Shown here piece by piece: positions 22,469 to 41,639 of a stretch of DNA of 64,000 bases. The position numbers and the translations under genes were made by a program. Numbering within the stretch: position 1 is the stretch's first letter; each line of letters starts with the position of its first letter. This stretch comes from Trematomus loennbergii (Eukaryota > Chordata > Actinopteri > Perciformes > Nototheniidae). The stretch is from positions 210,001 through 274,000 of the forward strand of contig JAAOOA010000443.1 in assembly GCA_012861695.1 (NCBI GenBank), given 5' to 3'. Under the pieces are notes generated by a model. The model did not search any database, was not told the origin of the DNA, and was given only the letters and a program-made list of their open reading frames with translations.

Positions 22469-25405
22469 ATGGAGGATGAGTTGAAATCAACATCGGACAA
22501 GGAAAGTCTTAAAACACGTTCTCATGTATCCCACAGTAGTAAATCCGCCCGCCTTGCTAAATCCTCACGCTCTTCAACAGCAACAAGTGTTAGCATGGCA
22601 GCTACTAAGGCACGTGCGGAAGCTAATGCAGCTCAGGCTAGGGCAGCCTTTTCAGAACGAGAAATGGATATAAAATTGAGAAAGCTCGTATCGAAGCGAG
22701 AATGGATGCTCTTCAGCATGAGAAAGAAGCAGAGTCAGCACTCGCTAAAGCACTGGTCATGGAAGCTGCTGCTGCTGAGTTAGGCTCCCGAAGTAGTGTG
22801 GAAGAGATAGAGTCCTTGACTTCTCAGATAAGTTCACATCAGAAAGTCAGTGAATATATAGCTCAACACACAACTATAAATGTTAACCCAACAGTCAAGC
22901 ATGAGTCTGACTCACGTCGTCTAGAGCAACAGTCTGACTCACGTCAACAGGGACTACAGTCTGACTCACGTCTTCTAGAGCAGCAGTCTGACTCACGTCG
23001 TCTAGAGCAACAGTCTGACTCACGTCAACAGGGACTACAGTCTGACTCACGTCTTCTAGAACAGCAGTCGACTCACGTCGTCTAGAGCACAGTCTGACTC
23101 ACGTCAACAGGGACTACAGTCTGACTCACGTCTTCTAGAACAGCAGTCTGACTCACGTCGTCTAGAGCAACAGTCTGACTCACGTCAACAGGGACTACAG
23201 TCTGACTCACGTCTTCTAGAACAGCAGTCTGACTCACGTCGTCTAGCAACAGTCTGACCACGTCAACAGGGACTACAGTCTGACTCACGTCTTCAGAGCA
23301 CAGTCTGACTCACGTCTCTACAGCAGCAGTCTGACTCATGTCAACAGGGACTACAGTCTGACTCACGTCAACAGGGACTACAGTCTGACTCACGTCTTCT
23401 AGAGCAGCAGTCTGATTCACGTCAACAGGGACTACAGTCCGACTCACGTCATATGGGGCTACAGTCTGACACACGTTCTCTAGAGCATAAGTTCAGCCCG
23501 TATCAGGTTCATCATGAGCATCCTGACGCAAACCCTTTCAGCAGAGAGCATCTTGGCTTACAGCAAAGCAACCAACAGCATTCTAAATCACACCACCAGG
23601 ACCAACATCAGGGCAGTTTTTATGGAGACCAGCATCAGACTGTCACACCATTTCATGATAATGAACAAGCTCTCAATCAAAACCGCTCATATTCTCATTA
23701 TTACCCAGATCAAAGAAAAGAAATGTCAGAACTTGCCAAATTTCTAGCCAAAAGCCAGCTGGTGCTAGGCGGATTGACAAAATTTGATGATCAGCCGGAA
23801 AATTACCTCGGGTGGAAGTCAACGTTCAACAGCTCTGTGGAGGGTCTGGATCTTTCTGCTCATGAACAACTTGACTTACTCATAAAATGGTTGGGGCCAG
23901 AGTCAAGCAAACAAGCACGTCGACTCAAATCAGTCAATGTCAGACACCCATTGGTCGGCCTCAAAATGATTTGGTCAAGGCTGGAGGAAAGTTACGGCTC
24001 ACCTGAAGCCATCGAGAGTGCTCTGTTTTCTAAAATAGAAAACTTTCCAAGGATTTCTAATAAAGAGAACCACAAGCTCCGTGAGCTTGGTGACCTGCTC
24101 TTTGAACTACAAGCAGCCAAAGAGGATGGATACCTACCTGGCTTGACATTCTTGGACACAGCAAGAGGTGTGGGTCCTATTGTAGACAAGCTGCCCTTTC
24201 ATCTGCAGGAAAAGTGGATGTCTGTAGGTTCCAGATACAAAGAAGAACATGGAGTAGCCTTTCCACCTTTCTCCATTTTTTCTCAGTTCATACAACGTGA
24301 GGCCAAGAGTAGGAACGACCCCAGCTTCAATACCACAGTCTCTACTACACCTTTGATAAAGGAAAGACCAGTAGGAAAGCCCATTTGCAAATACCCTGTC
24401 ACAGTGCATAAAACCAGTGTGTCCATCGAAACTGCCAACAATGCAGAGACATCATCAGAAGATCCTGGAAAAATATGCCCCATACACAAGAAACCTCACG
24501 CACTTGGGAAATGCAAGAGTTTCAGAGCCATGCTTCTTGAGGATAGGAAGAAATTACTCAAAGAAAAGGGCATATGTTTTCGCTGTTGTGCCTCAACTTC
24601 TCATCAGGCCAAGAACTGCGAAATAGTGGTAAAATGTGCAGAGTGTGAAAGTGAGAGACATTTAACAGCACTTCATCCAGGTCGTGCTCCACACCTACCA
24701 AAGCCATCAGGTCCCTATAAAGAACATGGCGGGGAGCAGGTAACTTCCTTCGCGCACTTATCTAACCAAGTCGCACAACCAATGTGCACACAAGTCTGTG
24801 GAGACAGTTTCAGTGGAAAGTCATGTTCTAAGATATGTCTGGTAAATGTATACCCATGTGATCGTCGTGAAGAAAGTAAGAGAATGTATGCCATTTTGGA
24901 TGACCAAAGTAATGTCTCATTAGCCAGGACGGAATTCTTTGATGTGTTTAACGTTCAGGGAATGCCAGCACCATATGTCTTAAGAACCTGTGCAGGGGTT
25001 GTTGATGTATCCGGTAAAAGAGCTCAAGGGTTCATTGTGGAGTCACTCGACGGAAAGACAAGCATCCCTCTCCCAACTCTTATAGAGTGCAATCAGCTGC
25101 CGAACAATAGAGAAGAAATTCCTACTCCTGAAGCCGCATATCACCACAGCCACATGCGGGCCATAGCTAATGAACTACCAGCACTTGATGACAATGCAGA
25201 TATCCTGTTACTCCTGGGACGGGACATTCTACAAGTCCACAAAGTCCGGAAACAGTTTAATGGTCCTTATGATGCTCCGTATGCACAAAAACTGGATCTT
25301 GGATGGGTCATTGTAGGTGATGTGTGCCTTGGTGGTGCACACAAGAAAAAAGAGGTCACACTCTGGAAACCTGTATCCTTGAGAATGGTCGACCAAGCCA
25401 TTTGA
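22469..25405 (+). pseudogene. BEL/Pao gag-protease, frameshifted
   Basis: It begins MEDELKSTSDKESL, then an Ala/Lys/Glu-rich coiled-coil-like part. It shifts frame near 22680, shortly after an A-run, and enters a repeat-coded Gln/Ser/Asp/Arg region (about 22900-23450) with further small indels. From 23453 one frame stays open for 650 codons. Features are a Gag core (near 23720-24300), Cys/His motifs CIHKKPHALGKC and CFRCCASTSHQAKNC (near 24480-24620), and a protease with the active-site stretch AILDDQSNVSLA (near 24890), as in BEL/Pao A17-type peptidases. The frame stops at 25405, before any RT. Confidence 0.88.
22903..23465 (+). repeat. coding minisatellite within gag
   Basis: Units of 24-27 nt, built on 'cagtctgactcacgtc', alternate three endings (gtctagagcaa, aacagggacta, ttctagagcag). 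Translated they give QQSDSRRLE, QQSDSRQQG and LQSDSRLLE. Most units keep the frame, but single-base losses occur near 23068, 23088, 23247, 23257 and 23300, making the array non-translatable as one piece. Confidence 0.9.
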
Positions 25406-26180
25406 CACCCTGTGAGAGTCTAGTCAGAGTCAAGGAGAACTTCAACCTGGGCTGCCCACAGGTCACTCCAGACTGGTCTCATATGCTAAATCCAAAGAAT
25501 CGTGAAGCAGAGGAACGTTTCGGCCAGACAGTCTTCCAGAGAACTGAGAACGACTATCAACTTGCACCTTCATCAGAACCAACTATTCCCAGACTAGAAC
25601 TCTGTGCAGCAGTACTGGCAGTAGAGGTTGCAGAGTTTGTCAAAGAAGAAATAGGGCAGAAGCTGGACAAAGTGACATTATATACTGATAGCAAAGTTGT
25701 CTTAGGATATATCTGCAATGACTCACGAAGGTTCTATGTGTATGTGCACAACAGGGTGCAACGTATAAGACAGTCAACTTGCCCAAGTCAGTGGAAGTAT
25801 GTTGCCACTGACAACAATCCTGCAGATCATGGGACACGGTCTGTTTCTGCAGGTCAACTGCAAAGTTCAACTGGCTGTCTGGACCATCGTTTCTCCTGGA
25901 GCCTGAGAACTCTACATCTGACAACAATCCTCAGTTCGAAGTGGTCGATCCAGATTCAGATGTAGAGATCCGTCCAATAGTTACGGCTTGTTCCACCAAC
26001 GTCTCAGTGAAGGAGCTTGGCACAAAACCTTTTGAACGGTTCTCATCGTGGAGTTCTCTAACGAAGAGCACAGCTCGTCTCTGTCACATTGCACAAGGTT
26101 TCAGCAAAAATATCAGACAACCCCAGCTGCAGGGGACGGCATATCTGCGCAACAGGTCCCACTATTGCTGAGATAAAAAA
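25406..26180 (+). pseudogene. BEL/Pao RNase H remnant and downstream fragment
   Basis: A frame overlapping the protease ORF end (25324-25965) contains IPRLELCAAVLAVEVAEFV, TLYTDSKVVLGYI and WKYVATDNNPADHGTR, the RNase H core of BEL/Pao Pol. TDS and the D/H near its end match catalytic positions. Only about 40 codons separate the protease frame from this domain, where the family normally has several hundred codons of RT. After 25965 a short Pol-derived piece (IRPIVTACSTNVSVKELG) remains, then stops; no integrase catalytic domain is seen. Confidence 0.85.
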
Positions 26181-26342
26181 AGCAGAGCATATAATCATTA
26201 AAAGTGTCTTCTCACCAACCTAAAAGAGACATACACAAGGCCTATCTCGGACCTTGTGCTTCTCCTGGCTTCTGGGGAGTAACAGGAAAGAGAAGAGAGG
26301 AAGTAGCTAAATGTGGCATCATTAATGACGCCAGACGGGGAG

Positions 26343-26950
26343 TGTCATGGAACACAAATAGGAATGTATTAGCAGTTAGAAGGCAGCTTTTATTTTGAAA
26401 TGTACTTTGAAAGAGATGGCATTTCCTTTGTGGCTATGACCACTTCCTTAAGTTCCAGGAAGTCCTTTTACACATGGACACTAATGCAATAAGCATGTAA
26501 TGGGAGCACTCACTGCAGAATCCCCATCCATCCTTCGTTCTAAGCCCAAAACGTGGCATTATCAGTAAGTCAAGTTACTAATTATTATCTTAGCTACAAG
26601 TGTTTGATATTATTTGTGGTAATATAATTTTGTAGTAAGGATAATTATTATTTGTGTAAGAACTTGTTGCTGTGTTATAGTGTGTTACGCAATGCTGTGT
26701 AATGTTGAATTGCATATTTACCTGCAATAACCTGTTCTTGCAAAAAGTACATTTATTCTGTAAATGTTAAGAACATATCATTGTTTTATGTGTACTTATG
26801 GAGAAATGTATTTTGTTTCAGTTTCACACTTCTTATCATTAAAATCCCTGCCAAATACAACACCTGCCTGTTCCTTGGAGGAATGATGCTGAGGAGAGTT
26901 TAGCTGGCTGTTAAGTTTCAATATCCATACATTGAAATGAGAACAGTACA
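26343..26950 (+). repeat. 3' LTR of the BEL/Pao element
   Basis: 608 bp, tgtcatgg to cagtaca, uninterrupted. It preserves the empty site for the hAT MITE found in the 5' LTR. Confidence 0.94.
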
Positions 26951-27997
26951 ACCGGGTTTTCCTGTTCACACCGCAGCGGAGCAGCCTCTAAGCTCCGGAA
27001 TCCGGTTCGTTTCGAGCACCAAAAAGTTGTCCGTGTAGAAGCAAGAACCGCATACGTCACGCTTACGTCGGAGGGGGGCGAGATTAACCTGAGCTAACAG
27101 TTAAGGCGAGTACGGCAAATAAAAGTTGTAACAAGCACTAGTGCTGAGCAAAGTGACTAGAACGCAACCACACACTTGAAAAAAAAACACGCTTTCTAAA
27201 GTCAGGCAACACTAACCAGGCTTCGTGTGATTCTGTTTATTGTACCTTACTTTGACCATCCGTTCGCTGTTATTGATCATTGTGGAGAGCAGGCAGACGT
27301 TTTGTTTGTTATTATAGCAGCTATCGGATGGAATCAATACATGGGCTGCACAGGTTGTCATGTCCGACTATCACAAGTAGAATCATAATGAAAAATACGC
27401 CGGTAAAATGTGCCTGTAGAAAACGGCTTAGCAAGTAGTCAGTTTAGCTTCGGTTGCTATGCTAACATCACCATGTTATACCAGAGAAACTTTCATAACA
27501 GCGTTGTGATGCCAAACAGCGTCAATTCAGACTGACACACATTCACTTAAGGGGAACTGGGGATATGTATCAGCTGCTTGTGTGACAGTCAGACAGTGAA
27601 TACTTTAGAGCCGTGTGAGCTAACCCGGAGCTAACGGGAGAATACACCGTGGAAGAGCAGCAGCACTGCAGCGGTCGCTAAATGAAACACATTAATAAAC
27701 AATGAACCACGGCACTCTGGAGAAAAGTATAAGGTTGGAGAAGTCGTTATTTAATTTAATCTGGCTTCGTATGATTAAAAGCAACGCAGTCCCCGGCCCG
27801 TTGTTGTTGTGAGGTGAGCTCCGTTGGGGAGAAAATCAGCGACGTAAACTGTGACGTCATGACGCAGCAGCGGCAGCACCAGTCGGGCTCTGAGCGGTGT
27901 GAAAAGAGCCGGAGCTAAACCGAAGTACCGGTTCTGAACCTGAAAAGCTCTAGCACGGAGCTTGAACCGGAGTTGCGTTGGTGTGAAAGGGGTATGA

Positions 27998-29110
27998 GAG
28001 TACTCATATGTGTACCATTTCTTTTATGAGTGTAATATCTGCATTTTCTCTTTTGAAAACGAAGTCCTAGTTTGGCCACTCATTTTTAATCACACACGTC
28101 TCCCCATCCCATTCAAATTCAAATTATTGACTGGAAGGGCAGGTTGCCTACATGTAAATGAATGGCATTGCCTATATGCATTTGAAAAGAAATAGTACCC
28201 CCCTCTGAGTGACTATCTGTTGACTTCACATCTTGTCACAAACCAGGGGACTTTACTTCTGATTTTTGGAATACAAAATAATTTATCTGTGTACGTGTTT
28301 TACTGAACGAGCATACTGTACTGTGATCTGCATGCACTTATCAAACATTTAATTAAAGTAGTGAAAACAAATAGTGAGGGGGTCCAAAATCAGCCAACGT
28401 GCTTTGTTTTAATGTTCATCACTTAATAATAAGTACATTATTCAAAAGTTTACATTAACTTTGGAATAACACGGGAGAAACGGATCCTCTCTTTTCCTCT
28501 CTCCCTCTCTCTCTCTCCTGACAGCCCGTCAGTTTCTCATGCAGCTCGCCAAACAGTGGGCGGAAAATAATAATAATATTAATTATTTCACACAAAAGGT
28601 TATGACAATATATGACTATTGACATACAAATAACACTGTCTAATTGTGTAAAATAAGAGGATTAGATTACAACTTGTATTTAGAAATACTCTGTTGTAAT
28701 TATTGATGCATAAATGTGTTCATCCATTCAATGTGGCATCTGCTATAATGGGGTTAATGAATGATATTACTTAATAATACAATACACTATATAATATATG
28801 ATAATAATTACATTTTAATTTGATTAATTTCTTATTTCATAGTTTCTCATCATTATTATGAAAGCACCTATTGTTTTAAATAATGGTCGGAATGTGACCT
28901 GTGAGCCTTCTGAATTACCGTGGGATAGCACATTCTAAACTAAAATGTTCAATCAATAAAGTAACATCTTATCTTATCTTATCTTAATAATATCTTCATA
29001 TTAATAATAATAATAAATCATACAGTATGTGTCCGAAAGGGAGCAGGAGGAAGCAAACACAAAATATACAAAAAATATACTGCATATTAAAGCAAACGAT
29101 TGTAAAGGTA
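27998..29110. other. AT-rich non-coding stretch
   Basis: Contains a fragment at 28440-28545 related to the interior of the hAT-like element (19380-19545), with 'cctgacagcccgtcagt'. It also has a LINE-type tail with 'atcttatcttatcttaat' near 28965. No gene was found. Confidence 0.45.
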
Positions 29111-29111
29111 A

Positions 29112-29475
29112 AAGTATGAGCATCAAATCAAATCAAATCAAGTTTTATTTATATAGCACATTTTTAAACGATTTTTGGTCGAGCCAAAGTGCTGTACTAT
29201 AATAAAAATACCCTACAGTAAAGACACTTTACAGCAACAGCACAGTTTGTTCAGAATATCAGTATGAGTATGAGCACCCTCTGTCCTTAGACCCTCACAT
29301 CGTACAAGGAAAAACTTCCAGAGAAAAACCCACATTTCAAAGGGAAAAATGGGAGAAACCTCGGGGAGAGCAACAGAGGAGGGATCCCTCTCCCAGGATG
29401 GACAGAAGTGCAATAGATGCCATGTGTAAATCGAAGAGATAATACATTTACAGCGTAGGTAGACCGCATGACAAA
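29112..29475. mobile_element. dispersed retroposon tail (LINE/SINE-like)
   Basis: Starts with (atcaa)n, then 'gttttatttatatagcacat', 'caaagtgctgtac', and later 'aaaaacttccagagaaaaac' and 'ggagggatccctctcccagg'. These blocks recur widely in teleost genomes from my recollection. A related tail is at 55835-55925. The open frame on the minus strand is not a gene. Confidence 0.6.
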
Positions 29476-29599
29476 TAAAGAAGTGTAATGTAAACATTTA
29501 CATTATTATTATGATTATTTAATATATAAAGACTATATATTATTGAATTACAAGATTAGATATACTTTATTTGATCTAAAATATTGATGTGTTCAAATG

Positions 29600-29962
29600 C
29601 TCTTCAACAAAACTGATAGTCCATGAAAAGTTGTCTTTCTGTATTTGTGAATGAAGCGCCATCTCCTGGTTGAATCCTGAAATTGAAAATCTGGCAACGC
29701 CCTCTTGGAAAATAGTGGGAGGGCTTAACATTCCCAGTTGCTGGTTTTAGGCAGGTAGCAGGCAGGTAGCAGGCAGGTAGCAGGCAGGTAGCAGGCAGGA
29801 AGCTGTAAGATGGAGTCTGAAATAAGCTGCTACATCTGTAGATGAGTTTCTTCCCGTTACATGGATATAAAACATTCATAGTTTTATTAAATGAACATGC
29901 CCTCAGACACTGTTTCCTGCAAGATGTTGCAGCAGTACCCGGTACCGGGGTCTCTCGGGCTT
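29600..29962 (-). mobile_element. dispersed element end with TTAA, copy 1
   Basis: On the minus strand it starts at the plus-strand 'aacaggttaa' near 29953-29962 and contains 'ccccggtaccgggt', 'ttgcaggaaaca' and 'ccatgtaacgggaagaaact'. The same series occurs on the plus strand at 63326-63450. Both copies abut TTAA and begin CCTGTTA, which would fit a piggyBac-like element. The other end was not found. Confidence 0.5.
29750..29803. repeat. 11-bp minisatellite (GCAGGTAGCAG)n
   Basis: About five copies of gcaggtagcag within the dispersed element. Confidence 0.85.
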
Positions 29963-30835
29963 AACAGGTTAAGGAGCAGTGAAGTGCACGTGAGGGCCTA
30001 ACACCGCTGAATCCCAACTCCCAAGGCTGCCGCTCACAACAGGGGTGCTGGATCCCTCAAAAGACACAGGGCACAACAGTATATCAATTCATTGGATAAG
30101 ATTCATTGAGATAATAAAAACACTAATACTCTTGGGAGATTAGGAATTGGAGCAACAATGTAAACAAAAGCATCAAAACAAACTACCATAACAAACCAAA
30201 ATAAGGGAAACAGAACAGTAAAACAAAACAGCAGTGGCGGACAATCTATAAAAGAACAAAGCACATGTTACAGAAATGCTGCCATAAACATAGTCTTGTA
30301 AAAACCATGATCGCTCATACCTTATGTCCCTCGGACGGCGCAGCCCCTCACACACACACACAATACCGCTGGTCTTGTCACCGTCACGGGCAAAGCTACA
30401 GTCTGCTGGAGTAATGTGTAAACGTCAAACACCCAGAGCCTAACATGCCACTAACTCGATAATTGTGGAGACTTACCGGAAACGTCTCGGTCGAACGGGA
30501 AAGAACTATCAGGTATCAGCTGTTTAAATATTGTTTACCAAGTGAAGGGAATGCGGAAGTGGGCGGTACCTCTGTAGCGCAATACTACGGTGGCCGAAAA
30601 GTGGTTTACCTCTATGGTCGACTACACACAGTATACATCTATTTTAGTATACCTCAACAATGGAATTATGATCAGTGGAAATGGCCATGACACCTCTCCT
30701 TTAAGGCTCGATAATCAGCTCACAGCATATAGGTGTAGGGGGTAGGGGGTAAAGTGATATTTTTTTTAAGTGGGGGGGACCTAACCTTCTCTAGGGGGGT
30801 CCGGGGTCATGCTCCCCCGGGAAGATTGTTGTTTT
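29963..30835. other. non-coding stretch with dispersed fragments
   Basis: 30775-30835 carries 'ctaggggggtccggggtcat', a block I recall as common in repeat elements. The rest has no recognisable exon, though 30540-30620 is somewhat GC-richer. Confidence 0.4.
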
Positions 30836-32010
30836 AATATTGAAGTTAAAAGCATCAATCTGGTGCACTTAAGAGATCTACATCTCTCAACACTGAGTGG
30901 TTGAACATTGCTAATGGTGTTCATCAAGGTTCTGTTTTAGGTCACTTTTATTCTCCATCTACATCAATAGTTTAGGTGAAAATGTGGATGAAGCTACTTT
31001 ACATTTTTATGCTGATGATACCATGATGTACTGTGCAGGTCCCTCATTAAGGAGGCGGGTGTTAAATTACAGGCTGTTTTTAACATTATTCAGACTCAGT
31101 TCTCTGAACTAAAGCTTCTTTTAAATGTTGATAAAACCAAGGTAATGCTCTTTTCAAAAGCTAAAAAGACACCAGAGCCTGTTTTAGATATTGTTACTAT
31201 GCAAGGACAAGTACTAGAAGTGGTTACCTGTTATAAATACCTTGGTATCTGGCTTGATGATTGTCTTACTTTTAAACTTCAGGTCAATAACCTGCTTAAA
31301 AAGCTGAGGGTTAGACGAGGTTTATTTTTCAGAAGCAAGTCCTGTTTCTCACTTGAGGCCAGGAAGAGGCTCTGTGACCTTTTGACCTGTGCTGGACTAT
31401 GGTGATCTGGTCTATCTGAATGCACCTGCCCATTGCCTGAACAAGTTAGATGCCGCCTATCACAGCGCACTGAGATTTGTCACTAACTGTAAAGCACTTA
31501 CTCATCACTGTACCCTGTATGCCAAGGCAGGTCTGCCTTCACTTACTGTACGGAGGCTCAGTCACTGGTACACGTTTATTTATAAAGCTTTGTTGGGTAA
31601 ACTCCCGTATTATATCTGCTCTCTGATAACAGAGTTGCAAGCAGCTATTGTCTGAGATCGCATGAAGTAGTATTGTTACATGTGCCAAGAGCAAGGACTG
31701 TCTTAGGTAAGACAGCTTTTATGTGCAGCTCCACTTGATTGGAACAATCTTCAGCAAGAATTGAAACTGAGCAATCTCATTCCTCTGCATGTTTTTAAAG
31801 CTAGGCTAAATGAAATGCTCATTGATACTATGGGTATTTGTAAATGTCTATAACTATGTAAATGTATCCTGTAAATATAATGTATGATGTCCTTTATTGT
31901 TTTATGTTTCATGTGGAACCTATTTGCTGCAGGTCTCCCTTGAAAAAGAGATGTATGATCTCAATGGGACCAATCTGGTTAAATAAAGGTTTGAAATGAA
32001 ATGAAATGAA
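30836..32010 (+). mobile_element. L2-like LINE fragment
   Basis: Broken RT frames give GVHQGSVLG (near 30918), the catalytic FYADDTMMYC (near 31005), then KYLGIWLDDCLTFKLQVNNL (31235 and following), DYGDLVYLNAPAHCLNKLDA and ALRFVTNCKALTHHC (31389-31520). The 3' end reads 'gatctcaatgggaccaatctg', 'gttaaataaaggttt' and (gaaat)n. Several frameshifts and stops make it dead. The tail and RT type fit fish L2. Confidence 0.85.
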
Positions 32011-32199
32011 CACCCATATGAAACAGAACTGTAAACAGATTTACTTTTTCTTTATGGATATTTGACTAATCACTCCCCTTTCAAAGTATTTCAGACCTGT
32101 TTTTCATTTATTATTCTTATATTACTATCTGACATCACATACATCGTAGCCTTAAAGTTCACAGTTTATTATAATTTATAATTAAAAAAATAAAACGTG

Positions 32200-32650
32200 A
32201 TTTTAGGTGGTTGAACATTGGTGAAAGAGGGCAGGAATGTCAAATGGAGGGCCATCCTTGTCCTTCAGGGACTGGTCAGCTTTCTGTCCCAGAGTCAGAA
32301 CTAAACATGGAGAAGTTCAGTTATTATGCTCCAAATATCTGGAACAAACTCCCAGAAACCTGCTGGTCCTTTTAAATCCAGGCTGAAGACTTTTTTTTTG
32401 CCGCTGCTTTTAATTGATTTATTCATATCTTGCACTGCACTGTAACTTTTATTCATGTATTTTATATATTATCTTGTTTTATGTTTATGTATTTCTCTTC
32501 TCTTTTTAATGAGTGTTTTTAAATGCCATTTTATAATGTGTTTCTGTTGCACTATTTCTTAATGCTTTTAATGTCTTTCTTTTATGTAAAGCACTTTGCA
32601 TTGCCTTGTGTTGAAGGTGCTGTGTGAATAAACTGGCTTTGCCTTTTGCT
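32200..32650 (+). mobile_element. second LINE 3' fragment
   Basis: Encodes YYAPNIWNKLPETC near 32310, as in LINE ORF2 C-termini. The tail includes 'tgtaaagcactttgcattgc' and 'gaataaactggctttgcctt'. The tail at 47840-47900 is related. Confidence 0.7.
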
Positions 32651-33303
32651 TTAACAATCTATATTTAATTTACAATAAAACACAACACTAGCTTCCATGT
32701 TCTAGAAGTATTGAGTTAGGAGTTATTCAAGGTGTTATTTAAAATGGCTGTTTTTGTGAAGTGTCTTGTTTTTTAAATCGCTATAATAATTAAATAAATA
32801 ATTTATAAGTCAAATGTTTTGTAGATTATAAATACATTTACCATGAGTTTAACGTTAAGAAAAGTATGATTATAATAATAATAATAACAATAATATTATT
32901 AATAATAATACAAATGATACTCATAATAATAATTACAATCATAATCATTGACTCCACATTACCTGCAACATCATTTAATTGTATAATAGCAAACATAGCT
33001 GAACCTAATGAGTCACATGTCTTCAGATTCTGTATCAAAACATATTTTTCATAATCTTAAATTACATCTCAAAATGTGTCTGAACAACCACATGAAAGAA
33101 GTACGCACATTACCTTTAAAAACCTCATTTATTATGTCATACAGACTTTATTCAGATAGTCAAACAGAATTACACAATCACTAACAATCATCCACAAATC
33201 TTCCTCAACATTTACGATTTCAGATTTCACATCAAAAACTCTTTAGAAAAATAAGCAAACACTACAAAAGGACAGAAAACAAACGACATGTCCATATGTT
33301 ATG

Positions 33304-33306
<3 letters not shown>
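32651..33306. other. probable claudin 3' flank / 3' UTR region
   Basis: AT-rich, with an imperfect (ATA)n tract near 32870-32945. On the minus strand, AATAAA hexamers (tttatt on plus near 33128 and 33146) could end the claudin transcript. No other gene is seen. Confidence 0.4.
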
Positions 33307-33376
<70 letters not shown>

Positions 33377-33379
33377 TGT

Positions 33380-33436
<57 letters not shown>
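33307..33436. repeat. (GT)n microsatellite in claudin 3' UTR
   Basis: About 64 GT dinucleotides with two small breaks near 33374-33381. In the claudin transcript (minus strand) it reads (CA)n and begins about 22 nt after the stop codon. Confidence 0.95.
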
Positions 33437-33438
<2 letters not shown>

Positions 33439-33458
33439 ATGTTTGTGTTTGTGTATGT

Positions 33459-41021
<7,563 letters not shown>

Positions 41022-41300
41022 GGTGGCAAAGAAGAAGAAATCCAAATAAAATAAGAAAAAAAGCCTTCAACAATGGCAGGTCGCAGGGCCTTGGTTTGGT
41101 GATGAAGCCGGAGAGGGAGAAGTCAGTCTGTTCCTCTACCGTTGTTAATGTGACGTCTGTATCTCTAACCGGAGAACTTTACCCTCTCTGGGGGCCATAA
41201 ATGAGCCGCTCCTGCAGTTCCCCCCGCCTCCCACTCAGTATTGATTATGAGGATGTTGATGCAGTCTTCAGCCACGCCTCAGATCACCTGTAGAAACAGA
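41022..41300 (-). promoter_or_regulatory. claudin 5' UTR / proximal promoter region
   Basis: GC-richer than its surroundings. It holds a minus-strand 'catttatggcc' (near 41196) and a GGGGGGAA-containing stretch just upstream. The transcription start cannot be placed from sequence alone. Confidence 0.3.
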
Positions 41301-41639
41301 GTCCTGCTGCTTTTCACACCGAAACCTTAAGAAACAAGCATGGCAGCTCAAATACATCATAATCTGAAACTGCAAATGGGTTCAGTTTATGGAGAAAAAT
41401 GTTCAAATGCTTAAAAAAGTGTTTGCTAGTGACTTGTTAGATCAGTGTTAGTCAGCATTGTACCACTTCCTGGCCTGGAAGAGAATGTTTTTTTCTGAAA
41501 GTGTTTTTGGTTGTAGGCCTACGTTTGTAATACGGTCTGTGGTTAACACAAGCTGAAGAGATTTTAAGGTTTTGTCCTACGACATAAAATACGTCAGTAA
41601 ACCCCACTGGTGAATTTAAAAACAGCGGTTTAAATTAAA

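Larger units (their letters stand above)
20957..26950 (+). mobile_element. BEL/Pao LTR retrotransposon, internally deleted
   Basis: LTRs begin tgtcatgg and end cagtaca. The 5-bp target duplication accgg lies at 20952-20956 and 26951-26955. Internal coding order is gag, CCHC-type Cys/His knuckles, aspartic protease, then directly RNase H. The reverse-transcriptase region is missing and little or no integrase remains. A weak purine run (gacggggag) precedes the 3' LTR; no primer-binding site was confirmed after the 5' LTR. The LTRs look almost identical, so the insertion is probably recent. Confidence 0.92.
20896..27994. mobile_element. MITE family A, copy 2, split by the BEL/Pao insertion
   Basis: The left part is 20896-20956 and the right part 26951-27994. 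Termini are tacccc and ggggta, with subterminal caccaacg / cgttggtg. It is flanked by a TGA duplication (20893-20895 and 27995-27997). Joining the parts across the retrotransposon gives the same order of sequence as the right end of copy 1. The element therefore lies in the opposite orientation to copy 1 and was intact when the retrotransposon arrived. Confidence 0.88.
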
